A DNA stretch of 64,000 nt from Candidatus Thorarchaeota archaeon (GTDB lineage Archaea > Asgardarchaeota > Thorarchaeia > Thorarchaeales > Thorarchaeaceae), in contig JAEOSL010000001.1 of NCBI GenBank assembly GCA_016840385.1, positions 91,995-155,994 of the forward strand, written 5' to 3'. The first letter of the stretch is position 1; every line of letters starts with the position of its first letter. This document shows positions 54,811 to 63,719 of this stretch, piece after piece. The translations under genes and the position numbers were made by a program. Below the pieces are notes generated by a model. It made no database searches and was not told where the DNA came from. It saw only the letters and a list, made by a program, of their open reading frames with translations.

Positions 54811-56057
54811 AATTGAAAGAAGAAAAGAGTAGTTTCATTAGGGACTTGATAGCAAAAGGTGAGAGTCGAACCGTAGAATTTCTAAAAACCTTGGACTTGT
54901 CTGATTCTAAAGACCAAGAGAAACTCATCAAAAGTATAGTTGCATTTGCAAATTCAACTGGAGGATACATAATCATAGGCATTGATGATTCTGGAGAAAT
55001 ATGTGGCATCCCTCGTGATGCATTCAATCCTGATGATCTGAATATGTTCATTATTGATTCTACGACTCCAGATCCACATTTCGAATCCTACATGGTTCCC
55101 TTTGATGACAGATACCTTGGTTTGATTACCATTCATAAATCTCAAGTACCAATCGTGACAAAACGGGGTAAGTTCTTTGTACGAAGAGGAGGAGCTCCAG
55201 TATCAATTGATATTTCATCATTTTTCAAGCAGAAGAAACTGGAAAGTGAAAGTAGGACCTTACTTGTGCTGACTTTTATAGCAGTGATTATGGGTTTTGT
55301 TATAAATTTTCTATCAGCTTTTCTTAGTACAATAATCCCCACCGAAGCTGTTATACTGACAATCTTTGTAATTGGTGTTACTGCTATTATTACATCATTG
55401 TCATTTCTTTCATCACAATCTACCCTAATGGTTGAAACAATCACTAGGAGAGCTGTCACATATTTCCGCAGAGCTTTTCCCCTCATTATTGGAATTGTCA
55501 TTTTCTTAGAGTTTTGTATTGCATTCTTCTGGGTCTCTTTTAATTTGGGGATGTTATTGTTATTGGCAATGTTCCATTTCGTCATCTATCTACTCTTAGG
55601 TGCTGTTGATTTCATTTCAACAACTAAACTTCGGCAATGGATTGGTTTATTGACAGTCGCTGTTTTACTGGGACTTGGACTTATCTTTATCCCTGAAACA
55701 TTGGGTCTATCGAACATAGCGGTTGAAATCACGGGCGTTCTCATAGGCATCGTTGCAGGTATTTCAATATCCGAATCTTGGAAAGAGATGGATTCTAGAC
55801 GATCAATAAGAGAGTTAGATTTGCGTATCATAAATGAATTATCAATGATACAGGAACAGGTTCTTGCTTATGATGAAGTTCCTCGACCTTGGCCTGTCTG
55901 GGAATCTGCAATTTCGAGTGGTGCAGTTCTTCAGATATCTAGAGAAAGATATGAATTGCTTTCAAATGCATATCGTGCAGCCGAAACCTATGACCAAACT
56001 AAAAGTAGCTCAAACAAAGTAGCAGTTCTTTCAGCAATAAGTGCAGTTTTTGAGTAA
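54807..56057 (+). CDS. Schlafen AlbA_2-domain protein with membrane helices
   Basis: A 416-aa protein. Residues 15-130 form an AlbA_2 (Schlafen) domain: ESRTVEFLKTLD, then AFANSTGGYIIIGIDDSGEI and GKFFVRRGG. Six to seven membrane segments follow (150-330), then a helical tail resembling that of the upstream 194-aa protein. AlbA_2 domains bind nucleic acid and some have RNase activity; they occur in defence and regulatory genes. Coupled to the 194-aa gene, between tRNA-repeat copies B and C. Confidence 0.82.
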   Translation: MKLKEEKSSFIRDLIAKGESRTVEFLKTLDLSDSKDQEKLIKSIVAFANSTGGYIIIGIDDSGEICGIPRDAFNPDDLNMFIIDSTTPDPHFESYMVPFDDRYLGLITIHKSQVPIVTKRGKFFVRRGGAPVSIDISSFFKQKKLESESRTLLVLTFIAVIMGFVINFLSAFLSTIIPTEAVILTIFVIGVTAIITSLSFLSSQSTLMVETITRRAVTYFRRAFPLIIGIVIFLEFCIAFFWVSFNLGMLLLLAMFHFVIYLLLGAVDFISTTKLRQWIGLLTVAVLLGLGLIFIPETLGLSNIAVEITGVLIGIVAGISISESWKEMDSRRSIRELDLRIINELSMIQEQVLAYDEVPRPWPVWESAISSGAVLQISRERYELLSNAYRAAETYDQTKSSSNKVAVLSAISAVFE

Positions 56058-56112
56058 ATCATCGAGAAAACACAATTGAACTGTGATATTCATCAAGCAA
56101 CAATCTTACCCT

Positions 56113-56156
56113 CTACGAATAACTTTAAAACTCGCCCAGACAAAATCCACTACCAT
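56113..56156 (+). promoter_or_regulatory. Promoter of initiator tRNA (repeat copy C)
   Basis: CTACGAATAACTTTA followed by AAACTC gives an A/T-rich box at 56119-56130, about 33 bp before the tRNA 5' end: the expected position of an archaeal TATA element. Copies A and B share it. Confidence 0.75.
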
Positions 56157-56328
56157 AGCGGGTTGGGGAAGCCAGTCCTGCTCGGATTCGTCCGTGCATG
56201 GGCAAAGCCTATCCCGCGGGGCTCATAATGCGGCGACGCTTCGAGCTCCCGCATCGGAAACCCCGAGATCAATGGTTCGACGATTCATGATTTCCATGAA
56301 TCGGGCCAAAATCCATTACCCGCTACCA
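56157..56328 (+). tRNA. Initiator tRNA-Met (CAT) with three introns
   Basis: Acceptor AGCGGGT (56157-56163) pairs with ACCCGCT (56318-56324), followed by discriminator A and encoded CCA. The A1-T72 pair is an initiator hallmark. D stem GGGA/TCCC, anticodon stem CGGGG/CCCCG around loop CTCATAA, and T stem AATGG/CCATT all form, but each loop carries about 30 extra nt. Each insert has its own hairpin: TGC-T-CGGA/TCCG-T-GCA in the D loop, ATGCGG/CCGCAT at the 37/38 site, and CGATTCATG/CATGAATCG in the T loop. Removing them leaves about 77 nt. Confidence 0.9.
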
Positions 56329-56395
56329 TTTCTTCTTCCTCACCATCGTTTCTAGGGAACTTGAAGTATCTTTATCACTTCGATTGTGAAATCTT

Positions 56396-58681
56396 TCATT
56401 TAAGATACTCATCCCAAAGTGAGTCAACAGATAATCCATCACTTTCAATCTGTCGTGCAATTTTCCAACTACGTTCTTCATCACTAGTAATCAAACTAAT
56501 TGCTGCTTTCATCTTACTAGGATGATTTGGTGGAGCAACAAGTACCCAACGAATTGCATCATCCCTTCCACTTGTTCCTCCATGTGATGATAATGCAAGT
56601 CTCTTCGAATCACTATAATATTGAACAAAGACTTCACTAACATTCATTTCAATTCCTAAAGGTTCCATAATGTAGTGTACTTCATCATGAAGTAATCTAT
56701 GCTTATTTTCACTAATTATCTGTAATAACTCGTTAGCAATTTCATAATGAGTATTTGATTCATCATTCGCAATCCCATCTATCGCTGAAAGATTCAGCTT
56801 GATTACATCTCCATCTTCATAGCATAATGTTTCTTTCAAGGGTGTTCCTTTATCTATGACGAATTGGATGTGTTCCTGAGTAACAACAGGTTCTATCCCA
56901 TACTTTTCCCTGTATTCTTCCACTTTCTTTCCCGCATGAAGTACATTGTGTCGTGTGACCGTTACACATGTACCTGTGATACACCCATCTTCTGGTACCA
57001 TCTCTTTAGGATAGTACGGTTTATCCTCTAGAGGTGCATTCTTGACAGTTTCGTGCAATCCTATGTTATGGACTGCTTTATCGCCCCTAGGAATTCCCCA
57101 CTTCTCTGCCATGGCACCATACAACCGCGGTAGATCAAGCCGCTTCTTATCAGTACGATGAATCTTCACCTCAAAATCGCCAAACTCTTGATAGAACTCT
57201 ATTGCAAGTTTCATACGTTCCTTGTTCTTCTCATAGTAGGTAAGACGTCCATCCTCAGCAAGATGAGCATCACTCTCTGCGATGCCCACGAAGCGCATAC
57301 GAAACTTTCTGAGTTCGGGAAAATGCAGATTGGACACCTGCGCAGCTTCCTTGGTCCCCATATGGGTGATCACATCTCTATAATCCTCCAACCGCTTTCC
57401 CTGCAGGTCACCAATGATATGCATCATCTCCCCATCAAAGGAGTAGACACTGTCGTACTTTCGAATCCTGTTTGCTGCAGGGTCCTCCAACTGCGTGAGC
57501 TGACCCATGAGGTCATTGAGATAGTATTCCGAGGTCTGCCCACCACCACGGATGTGTAGATGGTCTCGTATTCCATCGATAAGGCGTGCCTTATCCTCCT
57601 TATTCATGTAGAATTTCTGGTCCTCCAGCACATTCACCCATTCGTCGGGACTGGTATTGATGTGCCAGTAGTAGAGCCTGCTGTCGGTGACTGCGACACG
57701 GACCTCTTGGTGGGGGATCTCATCTAGACCCAGACGGGTATTCAACTCAGCCTGAATGGTTTCCCTGTTTCTGTAGATGTCACCAGAAATCTCCCGCAGA
57801 CGGTCTTCATCTAGGGGTTTCTTAGTATCGTAGAGTTCTGCATAGCGAACCGTGTTTTGTTCAGGATTCTCAATCCTCTGGTGAATATCGTATACAATAT
57901 CTGAGAGTTCCTTCACCGACAGACTCTCCTTCTCAAGTGAATCAGATGCAACCTCGTGGACATCTTCTGGGGAAATCCGATGCTCAAGAGCCTCCTTGGA
58001 GACCTCGCTTTCATGCTCTAACCGTTTCATCTCATGAATCTCGATAGACTCAACTGGTTTTGGTCGCACTCCCTCTCGCCAATTCTCCACTACTTCTTCA
58101 CCAAGTTCCTCTCGTTCAGCAATCTCCCTACTGGAAACCTCCTCCCCATCTGAGATGACTCGGATGTACTGTTCACAAATATCATAGCTTTCAGGCGAGA
58201 GTCCATTCTTCACATGGGGATGCTGTTCTACTGCTAGGTCAATCTCTTCCATGGACCTCAACCTAACCTCGCAATCCGACAGTCTATCCGTACTTGACCC
58301 TCTTTCTAACTCTGGTTCCGTATCGCCACCAGTTTCATCCAGCTCATCAATGACTTCCTTCAGCCTACTCTCGGTATCTCGTGGAACCTTCTCTGGTTCC
58401 TCAAGATCCCCCAGCGCACGCTCCATCCGTTGTGAGACCGTTTCCTCGCTGCGCTCCTGTACCTCCATATCTTCAAGCGCCTTACGAAGACGACTTTCGA
58501 CCTCACTATCTCCACTGGGTTCCTGTGGTCGTCTGGGCTCTTTGGGGTCTAACTCCTCTACCTCTGGTGGAACTACCTCAACGGTCTCTTCCTTCTTTGG
58601 ACTATCTTCTACCTCACCCCTGCGCCTGCGAGACCGTTCAGAGGCATGCCCGACCATGGGATTACCCTCAAGCACTCTCAC
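56396..58681 (-). CDS. 761-aa partner of HerA-like ATPase, LAGLIDADG-like region
   Basis: An acidic, disordered N-terminus of about 150 aa (rich in Glu and Arg) is followed by helical regions. A stretch near 470-560 resembles the second half of a LAGLIDADG endonuclease: GIAESDAHLAEDGRL, LAIEFYQEFG, and KWGIPRGDKAV. No intein splice motifs are seen. The start overlaps the HerA-like stop by 14 bp, so the two are coupled. A DNA-binding or nuclease partner of the translocase is inferred. It ends 68 bp from the initiator tRNA. The 3' third is more AT-rich than the rest. Confidence 0.7.
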   Translation of the reverse strand: MRVLEGNPMVGHASERSRRRRGEVEDSPKKEETVEVVPPEVEELDPKEPRRPQEPSGDSEVESRLRKALEDMEVQERSEETVSQRMERALGDLEEPEKVPRDTESRLKEVIDELDETGGDTEPELERGSSTDRLSDCEVRLRSMEEIDLAVEQHPHVKNGLSPESYDICEQYIRVISDGEEVSSREIAEREELGEEVVENWREGVRPKPVESIEIHEMKRLEHESEVSKEALEHRISPEDVHEVASDSLEKESLSVKELSDIVYDIHQRIENPEQNTVRYAELYDTKKPLDEDRLREISGDIYRNRETIQAELNTRLGLDEIPHQEVRVAVTDSRLYYWHINTSPDEWVNVLEDQKFYMNKEDKARLIDGIRDHLHIRGGGQTSEYYLNDLMGQLTQLEDPAANRIRKYDSVYSFDGEMMHIIGDLQGKRLEDYRDVITHMGTKEAAQVSNLHFPELRKFRMRFVGIAESDAHLAEDGRLTYYEKNKERMKLAIEFYQEFGDFEVKIHRTDKKRLDLPRLYGAMAEKWGIPRGDKAVHNIGLHETVKNAPLEDKPYYPKEMVPEDGCITGTCVTVTRHNVLHAGKKVEEYREKYGIEPVVTQEHIQFVIDKGTPLKETLCYEDGDVIKLNLSAIDGIANDESNTHYEIANELLQIISENKHRLLHDEVHYIMEPLGIEMNVSEVFVQYYSDSKRLALSSHGGTSGRDDAIRWVLVAPPNHPSKMKAAISLITSDEERSWKIARQIESDGLSVDSLWDEYLK

Positions 58682-61406
58682 TCCTGATGGCTACGAGGAT
58701 GTCCGAGAGGACAGTGACATCCTTTGGCTCATGAAGTACCCCTGCAGCATGAAGAAGCAGACGTTCAGTGAAGGGGATGAGCGTGCTATCTGAAGGACAG
58801 AACTCCTTGGCCACCACACGGAGCATCTTTACCACTGGAAGGGCGTTTCCAGTCTTGGCAGACCTAATGCGGTCCAGATACTTCTCTACAAAGAGTGGTT
58901 CGCTGACGATTTCGGATATGTCGGTTTCAGAGTTCTTTGAAAGGGACACGACTTGCGGTAGGGTGGGGGTACCTTGGATTGTAGTTGGTGCTGGTTGACG
59001 GACTCCTTTAAGCAAATCCTTCATCTCATCAGAGAGAGGATGACTCTGCTTGAGCTCAGGGTGAGCGTTGAAGACATCTGCCATGGTAGTCCTGACCAAG
59101 GCATCATTCCATACTCGGCGTGGGAGGGAAATATTGACCAGTTCCGAAAGTGGCTGTACTTGAAAATTGGCTGGAACGTTCCTGGTCATGATGCGAATGA
59201 CCGCCTCTCCTACACCCATCCCACCGATGTGGTTGATCTGGGCATCGGTGCACAGAGCCTGCCTACCCACCAGTAGACGTTCCTCTAAGTCGGTGAGAGT
59301 GTGAATGATGACATTCCCCGGAAGTTTCACAGCCTCTGGAACCATGCTACCAGGGAGCTGGTCAATAAGGAGGAGACCGAGACCGTTTCCTCGCTGGGTT
59401 CGGAGCATCTCGACGATGTTGTCGATGGCCTTCTGTTTGGAGGTTGGTTCTGCATATCCTGTGGGTCCTGATACACGCTTGAGTAGGTGATGGGCCTCTT
59501 CCAGCACAAGCAAGTGACTCACCTCCTGCTTCGGGTTAGCAATGAGGTATTCCCCGATTCCTGCGGTGAGTGCTCCAGTGAGAAGGGCTCTATCCTCAGG
59601 GGAGAGGTCTCGGGTTTCGATGATAGTTGGATGGGCTAGGAGTTCAGGAATCGATAGACCTGCGGGAGTGTTGAGCATGTCCACCAGTATATCGTTTCTG
59701 AACATGCTGCGAAGACGGGCATCAAGAGCCCCGTAGAAGTCTTTACTCATCTCTTCCCCATATGAGATGTGACTTGTAGCTACCTGTTGGAACGCCTGAT
59801 AGAGGTCTGCAAGAACTATAGGGCGACCCCTAACGTTCCCCATACGTCCCCAGCCGCAGTTCTCGTACATGGTATTGAAGATGTCATCAAAGTGCATGGA
59901 GATGACACCGTCATTCGGGAGCGCTGCAGTGTGAACGTCTGTGAGTCGATCAATGTATTTACCCACAGGGACTCCAGGTGGGACATCCCACATATTGTAA
60001 CGGAGTGGTGCAATGTCGGGATTTCCCGCAGTAAAGATACGGAACTCAGGGAAGAGGTCTTTGAGTAAGCGCCAGTCCTTGACATTTCCAGGAGTAATGA
60101 TGATAGGAATTACCTGATTACGATAGGCCTGCGCCACAAGACTCACCGCAGTGGTTGTCTTTCCGGATCCAGTATTCCCGTAAATTCCAACATGGGATGC
60201 CAGCATTTCTGGTACAAAACCCTGAGGTTGTGTCTTCTGTATTTCACCATTTCTAAGAGTATAACCTAAGAGAATGAGCCGCTCCAAAGGAAGACTCCAG
60301 AGACCTTCCCCCTGCTTTTTCTTCTTCTTAGATATAGGTGGGGGGCTAGGTTTCTTTTGTTCATCCAGCTTCTCTCGAACAAATGTTTGCATGGGGGTTT
60401 CTTTGGCGGCTAGTATCTCGGAAATATCCGTACTACCCGATGCAAAATCCTCTCGTCGGGAAACCCTCAGTCCAATATCGCATTGTGGAAGGGTGAAATA
60501 GGTTATAGCCTCTTCAGGTGTGAGAATTGTATGGTTTCCTACAGGTCTGCCTGCAAGAGCCTTTTCAAAATCCTTCTTTCCCTTCTTGATCTTGATTTTC
60601 ATGTCTTCCTCCGCGTCAGCTGGAGTTATCCCACTCATGAGCATGGATATCACACGTTTTGCCTGTGATTCGGCATACTTCTTGTCCTGATGCCAGTGGG
60701 TGGCAATCACTGAAACCTTTCCAAGATACTGACTACTCATTCGCTGAATCTGTCTGTTCAGACGTTCAGCTTCACGTGTTGCTCTAGCGTTGACCTTGGT
60801 TGTTGATTGTTGAGAGGATTGAGAGAACATTCCTGGAGCAGAAACCACCTTCTGGGAACGAGTCATAGCATACTCGTATTCTCGTTCAAGACCCTTTACT
60901 TTCCGTTTGCTGCTCTTTGAAGGGGTGATGAATACCTGAAAGATGATGTTGTCAATACCCTGAATTACTTCACCTACTGCATCCATGGGGTCAATTTGAG
61001 GGAGCCCTAGGTTTTTATCTTCAGTGATCAGTGGTTCTCCAGTTATGCAGGCAGATACTCCTTCCATGTTGATATCAACGGTGAGTCCAGAGAAGTGTGA
61101 TTGAATATTCGATTTGAACTTCGGTAGATGTACATTGATTGTGGATGAGAGGGAGTCGATTCTACTCTTCAGACGGTCCTCATCATTGCCCCAAGTGAGG
61201 AAGAACACTCGGGTCGTTCCATCGATACGCTCAAGTCGAAGTCCTACAGGAGTTTCTATGACCATCATACCGCGGAGGATGTTTCTAAAAGCCTGACGAT
61301 AGTTTGGATTTCTCTTTCCAGTTGCTGTGATTGATAGATAATTCTCTGGAATCTCAACTAACTCTACTGCTCCAACGAGCATTGGTCCTTTCCATGATTC
61401 AAACAT
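58668..61406 (-). CDS. HerA/VirB4-like DNA-translocating ATPase
   Basis: A 912-aa protein. Walker A GNTGSGKT (410-417) is followed by PIIITPGNVKDWRLL, a Walker B strand HLLVLEEAHHLL (E636-E637) and the sensor region LGLLLIDQLPGS, all typical of HerA/FtsK-type hexameric pumps. The first 390 residues are an unrecognised accessory domain. Such ATPases act in DNA end resection (HerA-NurA) or transfer of mobile DNA. The 761-aa gene is coupled downstream and no NurA is recognised. Confidence 0.88.
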   Translation of the reverse strand: MFESWKGPMLVGAVELVEIPENYLSITATGKRNPNYRQAFRNILRGMMVIETPVGLRLERIDGTTRVFFLTWGNDEDRLKSRIDSLSSTINVHLPKFKSNIQSHFSGLTVDINMEGVSACITGEPLITEDKNLGLPQIDPMDAVGEVIQGIDNIIFQVFITPSKSSKRKVKGLEREYEYAMTRSQKVVSAPGMFSQSSQQSTTKVNARATREAERLNRQIQRMSSQYLGKVSVIATHWHQDKKYAESQAKRVISMLMSGITPADAEEDMKIKIKKGKKDFEKALAGRPVGNHTILTPEEAITYFTLPQCDIGLRVSRREDFASGSTDISEILAAKETPMQTFVREKLDEQKKPSPPPISKKKKKQGEGLWSLPLERLILLGYTLRNGEIQKTQPQGFVPEMLASHVGIYGNTGSGKTTTAVSLVAQAYRNQVIPIIITPGNVKDWRLLKDLFPEFRIFTAGNPDIAPLRYNMWDVPPGVPVGKYIDRLTDVHTAALPNDGVISMHFDDIFNTMYENCGWGRMGNVRGRPIVLADLYQAFQQVATSHISYGEEMSKDFYGALDARLRSMFRNDILVDMLNTPAGLSIPELLAHPTIIETRDLSPEDRALLTGALTAGIGEYLIANPKQEVSHLLVLEEAHHLLKRVSGPTGYAEPTSKQKAIDNIVEMLRTQRGNGLGLLLIDQLPGSMVPEAVKLPGNVIIHTLTDLEERLLVGRQALCTDAQINHIGGMGVGEAVIRIMTRNVPANFQVQPLSELVNISLPRRVWNDALVRTTMADVFNAHPELKQSHPLSDEMKDLLKGVRQPAPTTIQGTPTLPQVVSLSKNSETDISEIVSEPLFVEKYLDRIRSAKTGNALPVVKMLRVVAKEFCPSDSTLIPFTERLLLHAAGVLHEPKDVTVLSDILVAIRSESA

Positions 61407-61542
61407 AATTTACCACCTATTACATGGTGAAAATAGATGAGTCGAGTAATCATATGCCTTTGCTAAATGTTAGAAGTCCAACATGGACCAGTTAATCGTG
61501 TGGAGAAAGAAGTAGGCTCTTTCGAGTAGCTAAATCCATTCT

Positions 61543-61606
61543 ATGAGTCCTTTATTGATGATTAGAAGGCACAATGTTAGACTTCTGATACTCATGAAGG
61601 ACTCAT
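61543..61606. terminator. Inverted repeat between HEPN and HerA-like genes
   Basis: ATGAGTCCTT (61543-61552) and AAGGACTCAT (61597-61606) are perfect 10-bp arms 44 bp apart. The site lies after the minus-strand HEPN gene (ends 61632) and before the HerA-like start (61406). It could be a transcript hairpin or a protein site. Confidence 0.35.
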
Positions 61607-61631
61607 TTTGCAGGATTGTGATATTCTATAC

Positions 61632-62912
61632 TCATGATTGAATATAATTGAAATCAAGCCAAATCTTGAGTATATCATCCAATTTTTCACGTTCATCCAA
61701 ATCCGATTTCATACTTTTAATATATTCAGAGAAACCCCCATGAACATCCATTAGAACAAGATATACTCTGAGTGCATTAGACGTTACTGAGAATAGAAAG
61801 TCAACATAGGGTAAGTTTTCAGAATCAAAAGTTCCACCATGAAAAATCGGATTTCGTATGTTGAGATAAATATTATCAAGTTTTTTCTTGACTGCTTGTT
61901 GGTCTTTGGTTGTGATTGCTATTATCTCTGAAATGAATGAAGCTGCATCTCTTCCAGTTTTCTTCGAGATAGTTTCTAAGATAATCCAGAGATCTATGAC
62001 CTCATCTTCAATAAACTCACTGCAAATAGCTCGATTATATCTACGTAGTACTCTAAGCAATCTGGGAACTTCTTCATGCTCTGAAACTGCGATTTCCTTT
62101 ATTCTATCAAGTATCTGTGAAACACGTTTCCAATCAACTGCATCAAAAATACATCTCTGCCTCCATCTTCTGCTAAATGTTGCAGGATAGAGATCTGATC
62201 GTATATTGTATCCACCGCTGATTGTAAAGCTTTCATACCGGTTGCAACTAATTATCCAATTGACACCAACTGAACTTGGGTTTAGAAGACGAAGACTAGT
62301 CAATAGATACTCTATTTCAGTAATTGGCTCATCTCGCATCATTCGTTCAATCTTTTCAGATTCGCTCTTAATTCGTGGGTAGGAGGGATTAGGTATTATT
62401 TCGAGAATATTATCATGAGTGCCTTTCCATCCTTGATCTAGATCTCGACTAACGAAGTATGTCTTTTCAAACAAAGTTGCTTTCCTAATCCTCATTGTTT
62501 TAGAAATAACATGGATTTCTTGTTCCATGTCAAAATTGTACAGGAAACACCAGTATCTTCTTGGAGGTATTTTGAGCTCTACACATCGATCTAGTTCCTT
62601 ACGTGCATATTCAGAAATCATATTTCCATCTTCTGAATTACTATCTGAAGGATCCCAGAATATCAATCCTCCAATAAGTCCTGAGAGCACCCTATTAAAA
62701 CTCATATCCTTCAGAAGCATGAGATGGGGAGAAGCTTCAGCTATATCTTGCATGAAGGTTACCAGATTTTTCATCTCTTCCATATCGTGAAAGAAATCAT
62801 CAGGTTCCATAGTCCTTGAGTCAAAAGAAGTATCTGTTCTTTCGATGATTCTTTTGAACATTCCATAGATTTTTTCTTTATTGCTCTCGTCGGTCATCAT
62901 TTCACGCTTCAA
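61632..62912 (-). CDS. HEPN (Apea-like) domain protein
   Basis: A 426-aa protein. The C-terminal third carries DLWIILETISKKTG and the HEPN Rx4H motif RNPIFHG (R353, H358), as in Apea-like abortive-infection proteins, which are often RNases. The N-terminal 280 residues are helical and unrecognised. No nucleotidyltransferase partner adjoins it. It is followed (on its strand) by the HerA-like operon and preceded by a zinc-ribbon protein gene. A defence role is an inference from the family. Confidence 0.72.
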   Translation of the reverse strand: MKREMMTDESNKEKIYGMFKRIIERTDTSFDSRTMEPDDFFHDMEEMKNLVTFMQDIAEASPHLMLLKDMSFNRVLSGLIGGLIFWDPSDSNSEDGNMISEYARKELDRCVELKIPPRRYWCFLYNFDMEQEIHVISKTMRIRKATLFEKTYFVSRDLDQGWKGTHDNILEIIPNPSYPRIKSESEKIERMMRDEPITEIEYLLTSLRLLNPSSVGVNWIISCNRYESFTISGGYNIRSDLYPATFSRRWRQRCIFDAVDWKRVSQILDRIKEIAVSEHEEVPRLLRVLRRYNRAICSEFIEDEVIDLWIILETISKKTGRDAASFISEIIAITTKDQQAVKKKLDNIYLNIRNPIFHGGTFDSENLPYVDFLFSVTSNALRVYLVLMDVHGGFSEYIKSMKSDLDEREKLDDILKIWLDFNYIQS

Positions 62913-62933
62913 TTACTCGTCTGCCTAATCCGA

Positions 62934-63719
62934 CTATTGTTTTCCTCCACAATGAGGACAGAAAGGTAGTCCATCCTCAATCTTTGCAGAACAGAATCGG
63001 CATACTCCGGGAGTTGCCGCTGGTTGATCTGCACCCCGAATTACCTGTACTGTGATATCAACGGTCTTTCCAGTCATCATGGAATAACTGTTGTCAAAAA
63101 CAATCAGCAGAGGTTCAGTCTTCTGACAGTGATACTCTATCTCAATCTCATCTACCTTTTCTCGTGTGAAGTATGCCTTGTCAACGTGAAATGATTCTGG
63201 AGTTTCATACATCTTACTTAGAACATGAACCGAGATATCATTGCCTTTTGTTACCCTTCCAAAAACTCGGATTGTATCACCGGAGCTAGCATTCACATCA
63301 ATGGATTCAAGATAGCGAGCATCAATCACGATACTCTCTCTGAGCGGCTCATCTTCAACTGACAATGGGGGATGTTCAGCTGCAACACTGATATCGAGAT
63401 GATTATATTTCCTTGAATGAGGGTTTTCAAAGACAACGTATAGAACATCATGAACTTCCGAAGTAAATTCGGTCTTGGTCTTGCCACCCTTCCCCTTTTT
63501 CCAGAGGGCTCTCTTCTCATCATACCCATCAAGTATCCCGATTAGCGGTTTCTTCTTCATATCGCCTGATCTGATGATATATACACCAAAATTTTCTCCT
63601 CTATCATCACTGGCAGCTACTGAAAGAGTTGTTCCAACTCTACATGGCACTTGCACAAAGTCCCATTCCCCATTCTCTAATTCTATACTCTTACTTAGTT
63701 TACCACCTTTTAGCTTCAA
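62934..63719 (-). CDS. Beta-domain protein with C-terminal zinc ribbon
   Basis: A 261-aa protein: two beta-sandwich-like repeats (residues 1-105 and 120-225), then a short linker and a ribbon CRFCSAKIEDGLPFCPHCG. No signal peptide or membrane helix is seen. It lies 21 bp upstream of the HEPN gene on the same strand and may be cotranscribed. Function unknown. Confidence 0.72.
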   Translation of the reverse strand: MKLKGGKLSKSIELENGEWDFVQVPCRVGTTLSVAASDDRGENFGVYIIRSGDMKKKPLIGILDGYDEKRALWKKGKGGKTKTEFTSEVHDVLYVVFENPHSRKYNHLDISVAAEHPPLSVEDEPLRESIVIDARYLESIDVNASSGDTIRVFGRVTKGNDISVHVLSKMYETPESFHVDKAYFTREKVDEIEIEYHCQKTEPLLIVFDNSYSMMTGKTVDITVQVIRGADQPAATPGVCRFCSAKIEDGLPFCPHCGGKQ

